In this document: positions 35,291 to 48,996 of the stretch, one piece after another
Numbering within the stretch: position 1 is the first letter of the stretch
Layout of the letters: each line of letters begins with the position of its first letter
NCBI GenBank assembly: GCA_027886175.1
Contig: JAJNNQ010000009.1
Coordinates: forward strand, 28,695,501 to 28,759,500
From: Phylloscopus collybita
Taxonomy: Eukaryota; Chordata; Aves; Passeriformes; Phylloscopidae
DNA: 64,000 nucleotides
Reading direction: 5' to 3'
Made by a program: the position numbers and the translations under genes
Notes under the pieces: model-generated
The model's input: the letters and a program-made list of their open reading frames with translations, nothing else
The model's database searches: none
What the model was told of the DNA's origin: nothing

Positions 35291-38160
35291 CTACCCCTTC
35301 TTAAGACCTGCTAAAGTAAGCTTAGGTATCTGATGTGGTGACCTTCATTCACAATATTTCTAGGACTAAACTGAACTGATGTGGATAACTTGAGACCTTG
35401 ATTGAGCAGAACACTTTAGCACATGGTTTGCTTTTTGCTTTACTGAACAATTTTTGAGATGCTTGGTGTTCTGGAGATGTCTCTGACATTATGCTGCACA
35501 CAGACTTCTAGGACAGAAAGAAATCTGAGTCAGATTCTCTGGAGGGTGAAGTGCCACATGGCACTTTGCTCTATTTTATTTGAATAGGAATCTCCTTATA
35601 ATATGTGTAATTGTTGCTTAAAGATGGCTTGTTTATTCCAGTTGCTGACTACATACTAATTTTGCAACTAAACCAAAATTTAAGGTAATGGGGTGCCATT
35701 ACAACTAGTGATTACAATTTAAAATAAAATTGCTACTAATTCATGTTTTGGATGTTTAAGTATTTATGCAGTAAGAAAAAGAATATCAGAGCATCCTTTA
35801 CATGTTCTTGCAATTCCAAAGCACTGAAGTAGTTCCATGATTACAACCAATATTTAATGATACAGAGCAGTACAGTACATTAAGGAGACTTTATTGACTT
35901 CAATTATAGGTAAACTAATCAGCAGATAATGACAGAAAGGAAAGTGAATGTAGTCAAACACTAAATTTGAAACACATTGCAAATCAGTAATGTTTCAAAT
36001 TAAACACTTACAGACTAAGCATTCAATGATTAATAACAAGTACACAACTTAAAATTAATTCACTTGCTTAAAAATATACAAAATATGTTAATACCACTAA
36101 ATTATTATGTTCTTTGCAGTTACTGGTTGGTAACTGTACTGTTTGCATACAAAAATCTTAAAGTGTGTGCCAAGTGTAATTTAAATTCAGTAAATACTAT
36201 GCGATTTGAATACATAACAACTTTGCCTTCCTCCTCCAGAATTTTCCAGGAAAAAAAAGAGAAATATCTCTATAATTTCCTTTGTTGCAGTTAAATAATA
36301 CTCAGTGATACAATATTATTTTAAAATTATAAATAGGTAACTCTTTGTCAACACGTGAATGTGGAGTCTGAAACACTTCAAGAGAATAAATTTTTTTTTT
36401 CTTTTCTGCACTTTAAGATTTCCTTTTTACTTCAGTGTCACTATAAATGTGTAGGTTCTTTCAGGTCTAGAGTTTCGAGGCATCAGAAAAAGAATCCCAG
36501 CTATGTTGGTCTGTTTAGATATAGCCAAAAATATCTGGGACATCATATCTTGAGTCTTTTACGCTGCAGACATCTTGGCTGGTCTTTAGCAACTGCAAAG
36601 TGCTTCATTTTGTTTCTGCAGTGCCTCTGTAAGATCAGTGCCTTAAATCATATGAGAATTATGTAGTTCTTAAATGGAGAGCCTATCCTTCAGAATTTCT
36701 AATCCAGTTAATCAGTCAATCTCTGTCTCAGATTAAAGGATGTTAAATTTCCATGTCTTCTTTGGCAGTTATTATTATTTTCCTACCTTACCCTTTCTAG
36801 TATCTTTGGCCACATCTTCAAGTTTATCTCAACAACTCTGAAAGTTGGAAACCTGGGTTGAAACCTGACTGTTAGATAATCTTTTCCCTGTACCATTCTG
36901 GGTATCTCCAGAATGGGTGTACAGCAAATGTGTCTTGTGAAACTCAGGTTAAAACCACAGATAGAAAGTGACACTTGAACTTGAAACTTGTGTTTACCAG
37001 AATGATATGTCTAAACACTTTTTTAGTTGCATTGCTCTATTTGATTTGCCTGAAAAACCAAACCAGGTCAGGTAAAATTATACAGGGAAATGCTACTTAA
37101 TTGTGCCTGATGAAATCTGGTTTTATAGAATGACCTTAGAACAGCAGGGAAAAGAGAAACACAAGGCAGAGGAATAGTGGCATTCAGGCCCCTCTGTCCT
37201 TCTCTCCTTTCTCTCATCACCTCTCCCGTTTGTTTTTTACTAAGTCAAGGGTTTTATTTATTATTATTTTTTCAAATTAACAGAGGATACAGCAGACATT
37301 TACACGACTTATATTCTTCAGTCTACTTAAACAAATTTAATGACAGAAGGAGCTCACAGTGGGCAAGAAGAGCAGTAGTTTGTTACAGAATGTTTTCTGG
37401 TACTCTCTAGAACTATCTTTTTGTTTATTATTGTGGATCTTCAAGAGAAGATTTCTTTTAAAGGAAAAGGTAATCATCTGTGCCTTAGCACACATCCCAC
37501 TTCTAAAACACAGCAACTTGTTTTGTTAGGTGTTTGAAAGTCTGCTATATGGCATAAAATTAATTTCTCAGTGTGTTCCTTTCAGTACTTTTGGAAAAAA
37601 TACAACCTTTAATGTATTATAAATTTTATTGCATTTGATTAATTACAAGGGACCATTTATGGGGTCCAAAGGCCAAATTTCTTACTGCCATAAAAAAACC
37701 CCCACTCATTAAGAGGGTCCTTGAGCAAAAATCCCAACATCACAAAACATTCAAGTTGAAGTGGACTTTCAACTTTGCAGTTAGACTCTAATTTCACAGG
37801 CCAGAGCAGTTGTACTTTTGCCACAGGAGATTTGCATTCACAAAGGCTTTTGCTTTAGTTTATGCAGGCTGTGCCACACACTGCTGGTGCTCCAAAGGTT
37901 TCTTATGTTCTGCTTACAAGGCACAGCACTGAGAAATTCAAATGCTAGGGGATTTAATGTAGCAGCACATTGTCTCCCACTTGTATTTCCTTTGATAATC
38001 CTGTGACAGTACATACCACATTAAAACACAGTTCCTTTCTTTTTCATGCCTGAGTAGATGCACTGACTCACTCACAGAATAATGTCATCAGATCACATTC
38101 TCTCAATTGTCAGTGTCTGTGCAGTTTCTGTCTGGTGCAGAAAAACATCTTTGTGAAAAG
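35291..38160. other. AT-rich non-coding stretch
   Basis: Nothing recognisable was found. The open frames are short and without domains. Confidence 0.5.
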
Positions 38161-38205
38161 ATTTTATTCTACTACAAAACTTGGTGTTTTGTAGTAGAAT
38201 AAAAT
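38161..38205. repeat. perfect inverted repeat, 20-bp arms, 5-nt loop
   Basis: The arm ATTTTATTCTACTACAAAAC at 38161-38180 is matched without error by its reverse complement at 38186-38205, with TTGGT between them. The transcript of either strand would fold into a 20-bp hairpin. Confidence 0.95.
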
Positions 38206-40127
38206 ACAATTAGAAGTCCCAAATTCCTGTTTTAATAGGGTCAAAATAATGACCCTGACATCCCAACTGGAGAGGAGATACTGCTCTCTAAAATTTGAGT
38301 TGTAGATATAATTTGGCAGAGAAACATTTTGCTGCTGCAGGACATATTTAATTTCAAGATGAATTTCCATATCACCTGAAAATTGTGATTTTGGCAAACT
38401 GAACCAATTCAAAATGATACGTGGCAGGTGGAAGAAAAGGAAATAATTTCTCTATCATTATTGAAAGAACAGAGTGTAAAGAGAACAAAAAGATTGTGGA
38501 GGAGGAGGAAGAGCCAAGAAGTAGAGCTGGATCCCCTGATGATGAAAATAAAATTATTTCACTAATTTGGATGAGGTCTGCCTGATTACTTCAGCAGTGG
38601 AACCTGCTCTTGAGTGGAGATTGTTGCTTTATTTCCTGGCACCATACAGAATAATTGCCTAGGGAATCTCCAAGTATCTCTATCAAAAACATTGAAATTA
38701 GCAAAAAAGAAAAAGTTTGCATATTCTATCTTATCTCCATTCCAATATAGATACTGTCATCATGGTATAGTTTCTAAATCTTTGTCCAGCTGTACTGGAC
38801 ACTGTACTTTATTTCACATCAGTTGCTTCTGAGACTCAAAAATTATGCCAGGCAAGATCTTATGGATTATTGGCAGTATGATTCCTTCCCACTACAAAGT
38901 ACATATATAGAGAGAACCGTTTACATCCCTTAGCATTTTTTTCTCCGTCTTTCTGTGTTTCCTGAAATACTGACAAGTACTTTTCTTCTCATTCAGGCAA
39001 AGCCAATTGTGGGTCTTTTGAGCAATGGGATATTTGAGATGAACAGTAAGAGAAACTTTGCCAGCTTTCCAGAAGCTTTCAGCCTTTTGTGAGGCAAAGG
39101 TTACCTGCCTTAAGCCTAAAACAACTGCATACAGAAAATGATGCCCCACCCCGAATTGTGTTGCTGTCACCTCTTCATTACAATTCCTTTGCTATCCTGT
39201 ATGCCATTGTGCACAGTCACTGTTGCAGAATCTTTGTGCCTCTCAGGCACAAAGATTTAACTCAGGATTTGCTTTCTAATCTTTAATCCCAGGTTAACAG
39301 CAAACTATAATCAATTGCTCATTAATCATTCTTGACAAGTATTCAGCTAATTAGAAAAGCAAAGCTGGTGGAGAGAGTCTTTTATTATTATAGGTAAGCT
39401 GTGGATAGGTAGTAGTTTTAACTTGTTACTTTTATACATGTCTCTATGTAAGCATTAAATTCTCTATATTAGTACCTTTCCTTGAACAGTATATTGTATT
39501 TGTCTGCTGGAGACATGGATGGACACAACCCAATGAACATGCATATGACTCTTTTAAATACCATGATTAACTATGTCAAACTTTGAACTTGAATTTGAAG
39601 TTATACATGTCCACTGACACTGTAGAATGGAGAATCTAAGTCTGCTTCATTTTCCTTTTGAAATAAAATTCTGCTTCTGTGTCCTGTTTTTTCATTCCTT
39701 CCTATTCCTTTGTTAACTGTTCTACTTGTGCTGAATAAGCTCTCGTAAGATGGTATTTGGTTTCCCTTTGAAGACAAGCATTTTGAAGTTCTGTGGGCTA
39801 TAAGTCATGAGAAGGAGTTGAAAGCCACAGAGATCTGTGAGAGCAGTCCCTATCTCCCAAAGGACATAGTGCAGTCTGCTCTCCCTCGTGCCTGTCAGTG
39901 TGGCTCAGTGACTGTGAACAAAATTATCAGGAGTAGTCTAGCATGACTTTTGGAGTTAGGCTTAAAAAACCACAAAGCCCAGAGCTCCAGGGACACTGCA
40001 GCTACAAAAAGCATGCCAAGGAGAGCACAGCACTGCCCCAGCATTGCTCCCTCCACACCTTTCTGCCTGGCACCAGCGGTGTGCTGGATGCCTCAGCCTC
40101 AGCAAAAGGCTGCTTTTACTGCTCTGC
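38206..40127. other. AT-rich non-coding stretch
   Basis: No gene or element is recognised. Confidence 0.5.
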
Positions 40128-40160
40128 TTAGGGTTAGGGTTGTGCTTTGGGTTAGGGTTG
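40128..40160. repeat. short interstitial telomere-like tract
   Basis: TTAGGGTTAGGGTT is followed after ten bases by GGGTTAGGGTTG. TTAGGG is the vertebrate telomere unit. There are three full units in 33 bp, so this is a very short interstitial tract, possibly chance or a repair scar. Confidence 0.65.
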
Positions 40161-42113
40161 AGGCTTCACAGAGTAGTTTAAATGAACATATGTTTTATGT
40201 TCCACACCTAACAGTGCTTGCACTGCATGAAGAGCTTGGCTCAGAGTTACAGGGGTTCCATTTTTATGTCTAGATGGAAGCATGACTATAACATACTCTG
40301 ATTCTGGCTCTGTCCCTCTTTTGCACTTCACTCTAATTCACTTTTGTTGGAACAAGAAAATATCCACTTGGCTCGCATTGATTATTCCATAGAGCTTAAC
40401 GTGTTTGTGTGTTTCCAAAACAGTCAGTATTTTGGTAATGTAATCAAAGTGCACCTCTTCATACTTTCATGTTGTGGACAAAGCTAATACTTTGACACTT
40501 CCTCAGGGACATCTTGCTTACTTATCCCTGAGTTTACACACACTGCTGTTTATCAGCATCTTTTGTTTGCATTCCACTTGGAATCTTACTTCAAATGGCA
40601 GTGCTTACTGAGCTAATGTAAGATCTTGCTCAGAGATCTTTTTGTAAGCCTATTTAAGATCTTGACATAGTTTGCCTACTGTTTCCCCTCACCTCTTCCA
40701 CTTCTGCTTGTAACATCAAAAAGTAGTTCTGTTTCTCTGTCACTATTTGTTTTTAAAGTTTTCCTTTCTGAGTTTTAAGATTTTATTATTCTCCAGATGT
40801 CTGCCTATTTTTAACTCATAGTGCTGGCTGTATTTTTTAATAAGGATACAAGGAAAACCAGATTATTTAGATTGCAGTATATCAGCTCCAAGTTGTTGCT
40901 TCCCTTTCCTCATATTCCTACCTGAAGTGTCCAGCTATCCATTAGACATTCAAATATACTGGCAGACTTAGTAAGTTTGTTAATTAGTGTTCTTAAACCT
41001 CAAATACTCTCAGCTAGTACCTATGATTTTCACATAGCTTTTGTTTCCTTCTGTGATCTACCTGTGGTACCCATTTAACCTGCTTACACCCTTGTTGATT
41101 TAAGGTATTACTTTTCTTGTGATCTCTGCTTTTGATAACTTCCCTATAATTTTACTGTCAATAGCAATGCTTCCCTATCTTCTTTTTTTCATTGTTCTTC
41201 CTCTTCCTAAACTTCTGACCTTTTCTGTTCCTTTCAAACAGGTCGAACACAAGTATCTAATTTATAAATTATTTAAGATTTTAAAATTAGTATCGGATCA
41301 ACCCATATCTGTCAGGAAAGCACACTCAGAGCACCTTCTAGTTTGTAAAACAACATGGTTTAAACACCAAACAGCAAAAGCACCTGTACAGTCACACCTC
41401 AGAGGTACAAAATAACTTTGTTGGTCATGATCCAAGCAAACTGAATTCCCTTCACTACAGGACAATATCTCATAGCTGTGCTACATCAGACATTGGTCTC
41501 TAGTGAGTCTGACCAAGGCGCAGAGAGACCAAGTCTGACTTCAAGCTTCGTACTTATGTTCCTTTAAAGACAGTGCTACAACTGGCCACCCCATGTCTTC
41601 CTTTCAATCTGATCAGTGGGCAGTGCTAGTTTCAGTAACCTTAAGTGATCCCACTTTGCTGTCTCCAGTCAGGCACTGATTGCAATGATTCTTTTCCTGC
41701 CTTTAATTTCTAATTTATGGTACTTTCAACGCAATAGGGTGATGTTTAGCATAAGCTTTGGCTCCTTTGTGTTCACATGGCTTGCCTCATACAGTGGTAG
41801 AACAATGGTTTCACCCATCCATAAAGAATTATTGTTTCAATATCTATAGTATTTGGAAAGTACAAATGATGTGTGACTTACGTGACAATGTTGAGTACCA
41901 GTCTACATGTTAGTAACTGAAATCAAGGCAGTCTAATTATCAGAGAAAAAAGTAATGAGATGTGTAGCTCTCTGTGATTTCAGTCTTGATTTATTATTTC
42001 CATTACATGTTGTATAGTTATGAACACCTATAATACACAGACATACATGGGAAAAGAATTAAAAATATAGTAAAAATGGATTAAAAAATGTTTCTTTCAA
42101 AGGCAGGAAATCA
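40161..42113. other. AT-rich non-coding stretch
   Basis: No gene or element is recognised on either strand. Confidence 0.5.
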
Positions 42114-42146
42114 AAAGCTGTAACAAAGCTGTAACAAAGCTGTAAC
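42114..42146. repeat. three perfect 11-bp tandem repeats
   Basis: The unit AAAGCTGTAAC occurs three times in a row without mismatch. Confidence 0.95.
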
Positions 42147-42283
42147 TTACCTTTAAAGTCATTAGATCTAAGAAATAGGTGATTGAGAGAGCTCAGTAAA
42201 ATCATTGGAAAATTTATGCCTAAAGTTTTGAAGATAGTATTTCATTACTGAAGCTTTCAGCTTTTGTTGTTTATAGAACAGAA

Positions 42284-42334
42284 TATGGAATATATATCTC
42301 TAAAACTGTTGTTTGTAGAGATATATATTCCATA
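42284..42334. repeat. perfect inverted repeat, 19-bp arms, 13-nt loop
   Basis: The arm TATGGAATATATATCTCTA at 42284-42302 is matched exactly by its reverse complement at 42316-42334, with 13 bases between the arms. Confidence 0.95.
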
Positions 42335-44255
42335 CAAGTCAATATTTGATCTCAACCAACAGTGAAGACAGAAAAATTATCCTCAGAACCAGTGACATTA
42401 AAATTATTCTGCATAATGCTATAATTATTACCTCCAAAATTACTTCAACATATTAAAATGGCCTAATGCTTTTTAGGGAGTAAAATCCAAGAAAGGCATA
42501 CATTGTCTGAAGTAGACTTTCTCAGGGTCGCTCCACTGATTGGATTTTGGGGGGAGTGGGGTTCATGTGGGGAGAGGATAGATATTTTTCAATAAATGTA
42601 TGGATTCTAGAGCTCTTCATTAAGGATTACATTTTTGCAGTTTGCACCCTCTACTTGAGCCCCTGAGGAAGCATGGATGCCCTCTGCCCTATAGAGAGAT
42701 ATTAATTTATTTAATGCAAGCTGCTTATGGTAGTCATTACTGTAAGTGGAGAAAAATGTTGACTCTTATTGCCTGTGTACTGATTTTAACCTGATTATAT
42801 AGAAAGTTAGAATCAGGCTGTTTTTGTGTCTTTGTCTGAATAAAGAGTAAAATATTCCACTGGAGACATTCAGTATTAATGCCATATTGCATAGCAACAT
42901 ATATTTACTAAGGATATCTTTATTTACTATTCATACATATATCTTGCCTCGACCAATCTCTTTCATTACTTTAACCAGAATATATGTGACTCAGTGTTGG
43001 CTCTTAGTAAACAGGATGCAATGAACCACTAAATCCTGGGGTACATTAATTTGCTTTATTTCATTTACCTAAATCAGATAATGATAAATCTATATTTAGA
43101 ATTGGACTTGCAAGGGAGAAGGTAAGGCTATTAGAAATACCACAATCCAGCATTTTTAGAATGGCCAAGGCCTTGTTAAAAGCCTAAAAACATATCGTAT
43201 CTTTTATTTTACCAGGAAAGTTGGAAATCTAAAGTAGCATTTCAAAGGCTGTTTATTCCGTACATATATATATATCACTGATAAAGCAAATAATCAATGA
43301 ATCTTCCAACCTAGACAGTTAATTAGGGAAATCAAATGATTTAGATAGAGTAAAAGAGACAAGCTATTTTTTTTTTCTTTAATCCTCATAGGTTTGTTAG
43401 GATTAATATTAAAAAATCCTGGCTAAAAATAAAGCTATAGCAGTGGGATCTGATGATCTGGTTTTCACTCATTAGGAGGGTTTCCCTAATTTCAGCTATA
43501 AAACAAATTTAGGCATTGTGTCTTCTCTGCTGGAATCTAAGCCTTACAGCTCAAAAATGGCTGTGAACATTAATGAAGACCAGCAGATACAGAGCAATGA
43601 TGTCCCCTGATTGCAATCAGAATCATGAATTAGAAATTGATACATGGCTGAATATAAAAGTAGGTGTTCAGTAATAAATCACATGAGAGGAAGGCTTTGA
43701 TGACTGTAGTGATTAGCTTGATTTTTTCCCTGGCTCTTAGATTATAAATCACTGCATTTTACCATCCAGATACATTTTCAAATATGTACCTCATACTTGG
43801 CTAAATTTAGGGATAGTAAGGAAGCTTGCTTTGCTCTTAGATTTTTTTCTCTGTTTATGTGTTTGAAATATCCCTACTTTTGGAGGAAGATCAGTCAAGT
43901 GAAAGAGAAATCTGAGGTTGCTTATGAAAAGAAAGCAGAAAAGCTTCTTTGTAATTTTGATATTTGTTTTTATAAAACGCTGCAATCATACACTGACATT
44001 TCCAAATTAGGAAGGGTTATTGAGTTAGAATGGGAACTATGCTTACCAAGAGCTTCTCAGAATCACATATTTATTTAGATATCTAAACATAGATGGTAAA
44101 ATTTCTTTGTGATCAGAGTCACATTTTAAATAGCTATTTTCTTTAAAAAAAGTCTTCCTACTGGGAGAAAGGAAAATGGCTGCAGAAGAGGATGTCTGGT
44201 CATGCAAGAGTATGAAATGGGTTAGTACCAACAGCTTCCATCTTTTGTTAGCAGG

Positions 44256-44365
44256 AGTGACAGAGCTCTTGTGGTGGTGACAGTGTGCCAGTCCTTGTAG
44301 CAGTGATAGTAGTGACAGCTCCTGTAGTACTGCAGTAGTGACGATGGCTCTTGTGACAGAGCACT
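44256..44365. repeat. degenerate GTGACAG/CTCCTGTAG-type repeats
   Basis: Related short blocks such as GTGACAGAGCTCTTGTG, GTGACAGCTCCTGTAG and GTGACGATGGCTCTTGTG recur at irregular spacing. This suggests a decayed minisatellite. Confidence 0.5.
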
Positions 44366-45820
44366 TCTGCAGCCACTTTAGCATATACATTGAGGCAGCT
44401 CTCAATCATTTTTGTTCAATGGCTAAGCTGCTGGAAAAAAAGAAGTGTCATGAAATTTCAATGTCGTATCACCTGAAACTGGGTTAATAAATTCCTAAAT
44501 TGCAATAGCATGATTAATTTGGATTTAACAGGGGTACACTTTCAGTAACGGACAATTTGCCCTCTGTGTCTCATGAGAACATTTAGTCAGGATGGCAGTC
44601 CTCAAGAAATCTACTTCAACAGATGAGGGATGTGATAAATACACACTTGATTGAAATCAAGGCTATCTACCATGCAAATACCTCAGCTTCTATTCTTCAT
44701 TGTTCCTTTATTCTTGTCTATAAAGAAAATTTTAAAATTACTTTTCTTCCTTGATATTGTGTGGTAGAATTACATTATAGAATGTTTTCACCTTTTAAAA
44801 CTTTTGCAAAGATTAACAGAGTCTAAGGGAGTAGTGAGAGGCATTATGTCTGCAAGTAGATTTACTATTTGACAGCATCCATTTGTGCTGCAAATTTCAG
44901 GTGTTTTCAGTGATGCTGAGTGCACATGCACACAGCTGCTGATCTCCTCTGTTTCTGGAGTTGTTTAAACAAGACAATAATTTTCTTTGGCTGTCTTCGT
45001 CATCGGAATGATTACGCTGACATAAAAGGTCAGCATAAATTGTTCTAGTCCCTCTGGAATCAATGTTCAAATACTAAAACTCTGCTACTAGGTGAAATTA
45101 ATTACTTTACAGACAGTGAGGTCACATTTTCATGTTGTATAATTATACAGATATGAAATATAAATAGCAGCTATTCAAAACAACTCCAAATAGCCCATAC
45201 AGCCAATTTCTTCCTTGTAGGAGAAATGTTAAGTAGTAGATATGTATAGTTTAAGTTTTATTTTTTCATCTTCTTGTAGTTATATTTGCTTTTTGTAGGA
45301 ATGTGCTTGTGACTGCTTTTGATGGGGGAGCCATATCAACATCATGAGGATATCAGCATAAAACAGGTTGTCTAATAATTCAAAAGTAAAGAAAAAAATT
45401 ATATTAAATGAATTTTCCTTTGTTGACTGTAAGACAATTCTTCCAGAGCCAGAACTCAAATTCTTACCAGCATAATATAACAAATGTTAAATAAAACAGC
45501 ACAGTCCTGTGGATATGACAGCTTAACACTGATCTGTGGCATACTACATACAAAAGAGTTACTTTATAACTCCAGTCCAAAAAACCACCACCAACCAACT
45601 TTGAGGCTACACACTTGTTGTAATCCTCAGCTGAAACACTTTGCACTATGAAAATGTGAATTAACACTACAAAAATTATTTAGCTGAATAAAATAAATTC
45701 AAAGCAACCTAACAACAGCTACATTTTAATAAAAATTAGCTTTAAAAAATTGGAAGAATATTCAAGTAGAAAAAGTATTTGCTTTCTACTTCTAAGGGAA
45801 CAGAAAGGGTGCACTAGCCA

Positions 45821-45838
45821 AATAAGAAATTTCTTATT
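45821..45838. repeat. perfect 18-bp palindrome
   Basis: AATAAGAAATTTCTTATT equals its own reverse complement, with no spacer. Confidence 0.9.
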
Positions 45839-48800
45839 CTGTCATATTATCCAAGGGATATCCTTGGGTTTCTTCTGTAATCACAAATGTGTCTCATCAT
45901 TTCAGCACAGCTCTGATAAACATACATTTGAGTAAATGATTGAAACGTTTAATTCAATTCGGTGCAAAACTTTGTTTGATATTCCCAAAAGAGAAATGAG
46001 TTGCTAATTATTCTGGTGAGCTACTCAAGTTTCGAAAATTTTTAAATGTTGGATTTCTGATATGCATGCATGTAAAACTGTGGGTTGTTAGTTAAAAAGA
46101 TTAACACAAACACTGTTATATGAATAATATGGTTCTTACAGTTTGTGCTAACATACTACATTCTTCAAAAATATTGATAATGCATTCGTTAGCATTTCAA
46201 AGCCTCCCACTGATTTTGAGAATGCTAACCTGTAGCTTTTAAAAAAATCATGAAGTGAAATTCTCACTCCATTAAAATGAATAATGTTCCTTTATTAATT
46301 ACACTTTGATCTGGGTTTTACTTTTACATGACATTTAACATTTTTCAGAAAGTGAAGTAAATGTAATACCAGTACTCACTGTTCAAAGTTTGGACTGTAT
46401 AAAATATGGAAAGCATACAACCTCTGTACCCTGGAACATAATTATAAATACAGAAGCTTGTAACTGCTAGAAAGTTACTGAACACATGCACAATCCATTT
46501 GAACTGCATTCTTACTTAGCATTACTAAGAGAAATACCATCAGAAGGGGCTTAAAATATATCTTGCTTTTTCAAAATTTGTATTTTTTAAATAAGCTTGT
46601 ATGGTTATGCAGGTATGCTTTGTTTTTTGATATTCATTAATAACTTGGAAAGATAGTTTTAGTGAAAATAAAAATAGAAACCAAACAACTGAATTTTGCC
46701 TTTGATTGTTTCTTTTTTTTTGCTTTTCATGAAGCAGTCATCTTTGCCATCTAAAAAGACTTAAGAATCAAGGCACAGAAGACAAACCAAATGAAATCAG
46801 CAGATTTTTTTTGCAATATGGAGAACAAGTGCATTTGAACCCAGCAAGGCCTGCTCAAGCACGAGGGCTGCTACATGGTACAGTAGTGTTCTCTCCTGTG
46901 TGACCTGAATTTGTACTCTGAATGAGATGATGCTGGTTCCAGCAACAACTGGCCCAGCAATGCGTTTTGCAGGCTGCATGGCCCCGCTCGTCTTGCTAAA
47001 AGACTGAAGCAGGATGCCTTGCTGAGGCATCTGTACTAATCCAGTACACAGGTTGTCTTCCTCAAAAACTGACCTGGGTACCAACTTGTGGCACAAATGT
47101 CAGCTTTAATTGAAATATTTACAGATTGTAGGTTGAATCACAACTGTCTTACCTATCATTTCCTATACCGGGCTCCATTCCATCCTGGTCTATTTGAGAC
47201 AAATGGAAATAAAAGATTAGATTCTGAGTTTTTCTTCTCTTTAAATGGGAAGAACTTATATTAGTGTTGAAATTAAAATAATTAAACAAAATAATTACTG
47301 TCTTGAAAATAATAATGGAAAAATGTCTTTGACCTCATGGGAATAGGTTTCAAGTCAGATATAGGACAAAAACACTGAAATTGTAAGATGCATGTACCAA
47401 TCTGTATTAATGCTACATGTATATTTGGTAAAAATTATCTCTTTCTTTCTGTATATGAATATATTTGATTAAATAATTGTATAACATTTTATTTCTGTCC
47501 TTGATTCATGGCAGAATTCATAAAGACAGACATTCCATGGAATGTTTGGCAGACATTCATATAGAGATATTGAGATAAAACCAGATATCTTGTTATCATT
47601 TTGAGTTTAACTATGGATTCCAGTGTGTAATCAGATGAGTGTCAATTTTCTTGCACATTCTTATTTGTCCTTAATTTGATACTGTTAATAAAAAAATGAA
47701 GGTTTTATAGCTACAGATTTTTTACTGTTTCTACCAGACAGGATTTGTCCTATAATAAGCCTTATCTACTGCATTTTACAGTTTAAAGAAAAACCTTAGC
47801 AATAATATTGCTTGAGTGACCCTCAAGCAATAGATATATGCATTTCTTTGAAGAAGCCTGTCCTTCTTTACCCTTTTCCACCTTACTTTTTACCATCCTC
47901 TCCAGATACAGTCGAGCAAAGCACTCAAGTGCATTTGAATGGTGAAATCCCTATGAATAATGAAAGTATTGTAAAGATGACTGTTTTCATAATGTCAGGA
48001 TCATGATGAGTGCGTCTGTGCATGGTCAGGACTGGATCTTCCCTGTCTCTACAACATGCTCTCTCAGTCTTCCAGACTCAGTGTTGCTGATAAAATAATA
48101 ACATCAAGGTAACATAACATACAATGGGCTTCATGAGAGAGTTTTATTAAGAGGAGAAAGAGACATATCTATGTTTAAAGATGGCCTTAAATAGACTGAA
48201 ATATTAAGGTTACTTAGTACGCTGAGCATAAATAGTGTAAATACTGTGCTGTGAATAACACTTTGAAGATCACCTACTTGACTTTATCAGTATTGTATTG
48301 TTCAGAAGTTTCATCTGTTTCAGTCATAAACAGAATTTTTACCTTGTAACATGAAATAAACAGAGGTTTTACTTAGAATAGTTGGCTTTACAGGCTACTG
48401 CAGAATCTCCTGCTAGAGTTGTTTATAGCCAAGGATATGTCAACATCTCCATTTCTAAGAGTTTATAATCAGACTGTAAAAATGGGCTTTAGACTGAAAC
48501 TGACAGCTTAAGTTTCAACTCAGAACCAAGTTGTTTTAAAAGAACACATTTCCATAGCTATGTTCTCTCTTCCGTATTAAAATTGAATGGCTTAGTTTAG
48601 CTTCTGTAATGAGCTCGTCTGATACTTTGTTAACAAAACAGCAGCTCTGAGTTGCTAAACAGATCCCTGTCCTCAACATACCAGTGGGAACACATCATAA
48701 TATAGAGGGCAAAATTTTTTTCAGTTTCCTAACTAGCACAACAGATAGGCATATACTTTTTTCCTGCTTCTGAATCTGTAGAGGCTGAAGAGACCTCAGG

Positions 48801-48976
48801 TTAGCACAAAAGACAAAGTGCAATGTCAGAATATCCATATTGGAAGCTCAGTCAGCTGAGCTGGGTCTTAGTCACATGAAATGCTGTCTCAGCTGATGCA
48901 TTTTGTGCCAAATCTATGCTGCTTCTGAATTTAAGTTGTTGTTTTGGGGTCTTTTGTATTCTTGGAGTCTTTTTTT

Positions 48977-48996
48977 GGGGGGGGGGAGGGAGGGGG
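48977..48996. repeat. G-rich run
   Basis: Ten G are followed by A, GGG, A and GGGGG. This is simple sequence with potential to form a G-quadruplex on the plus strand. Confidence 0.85.
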
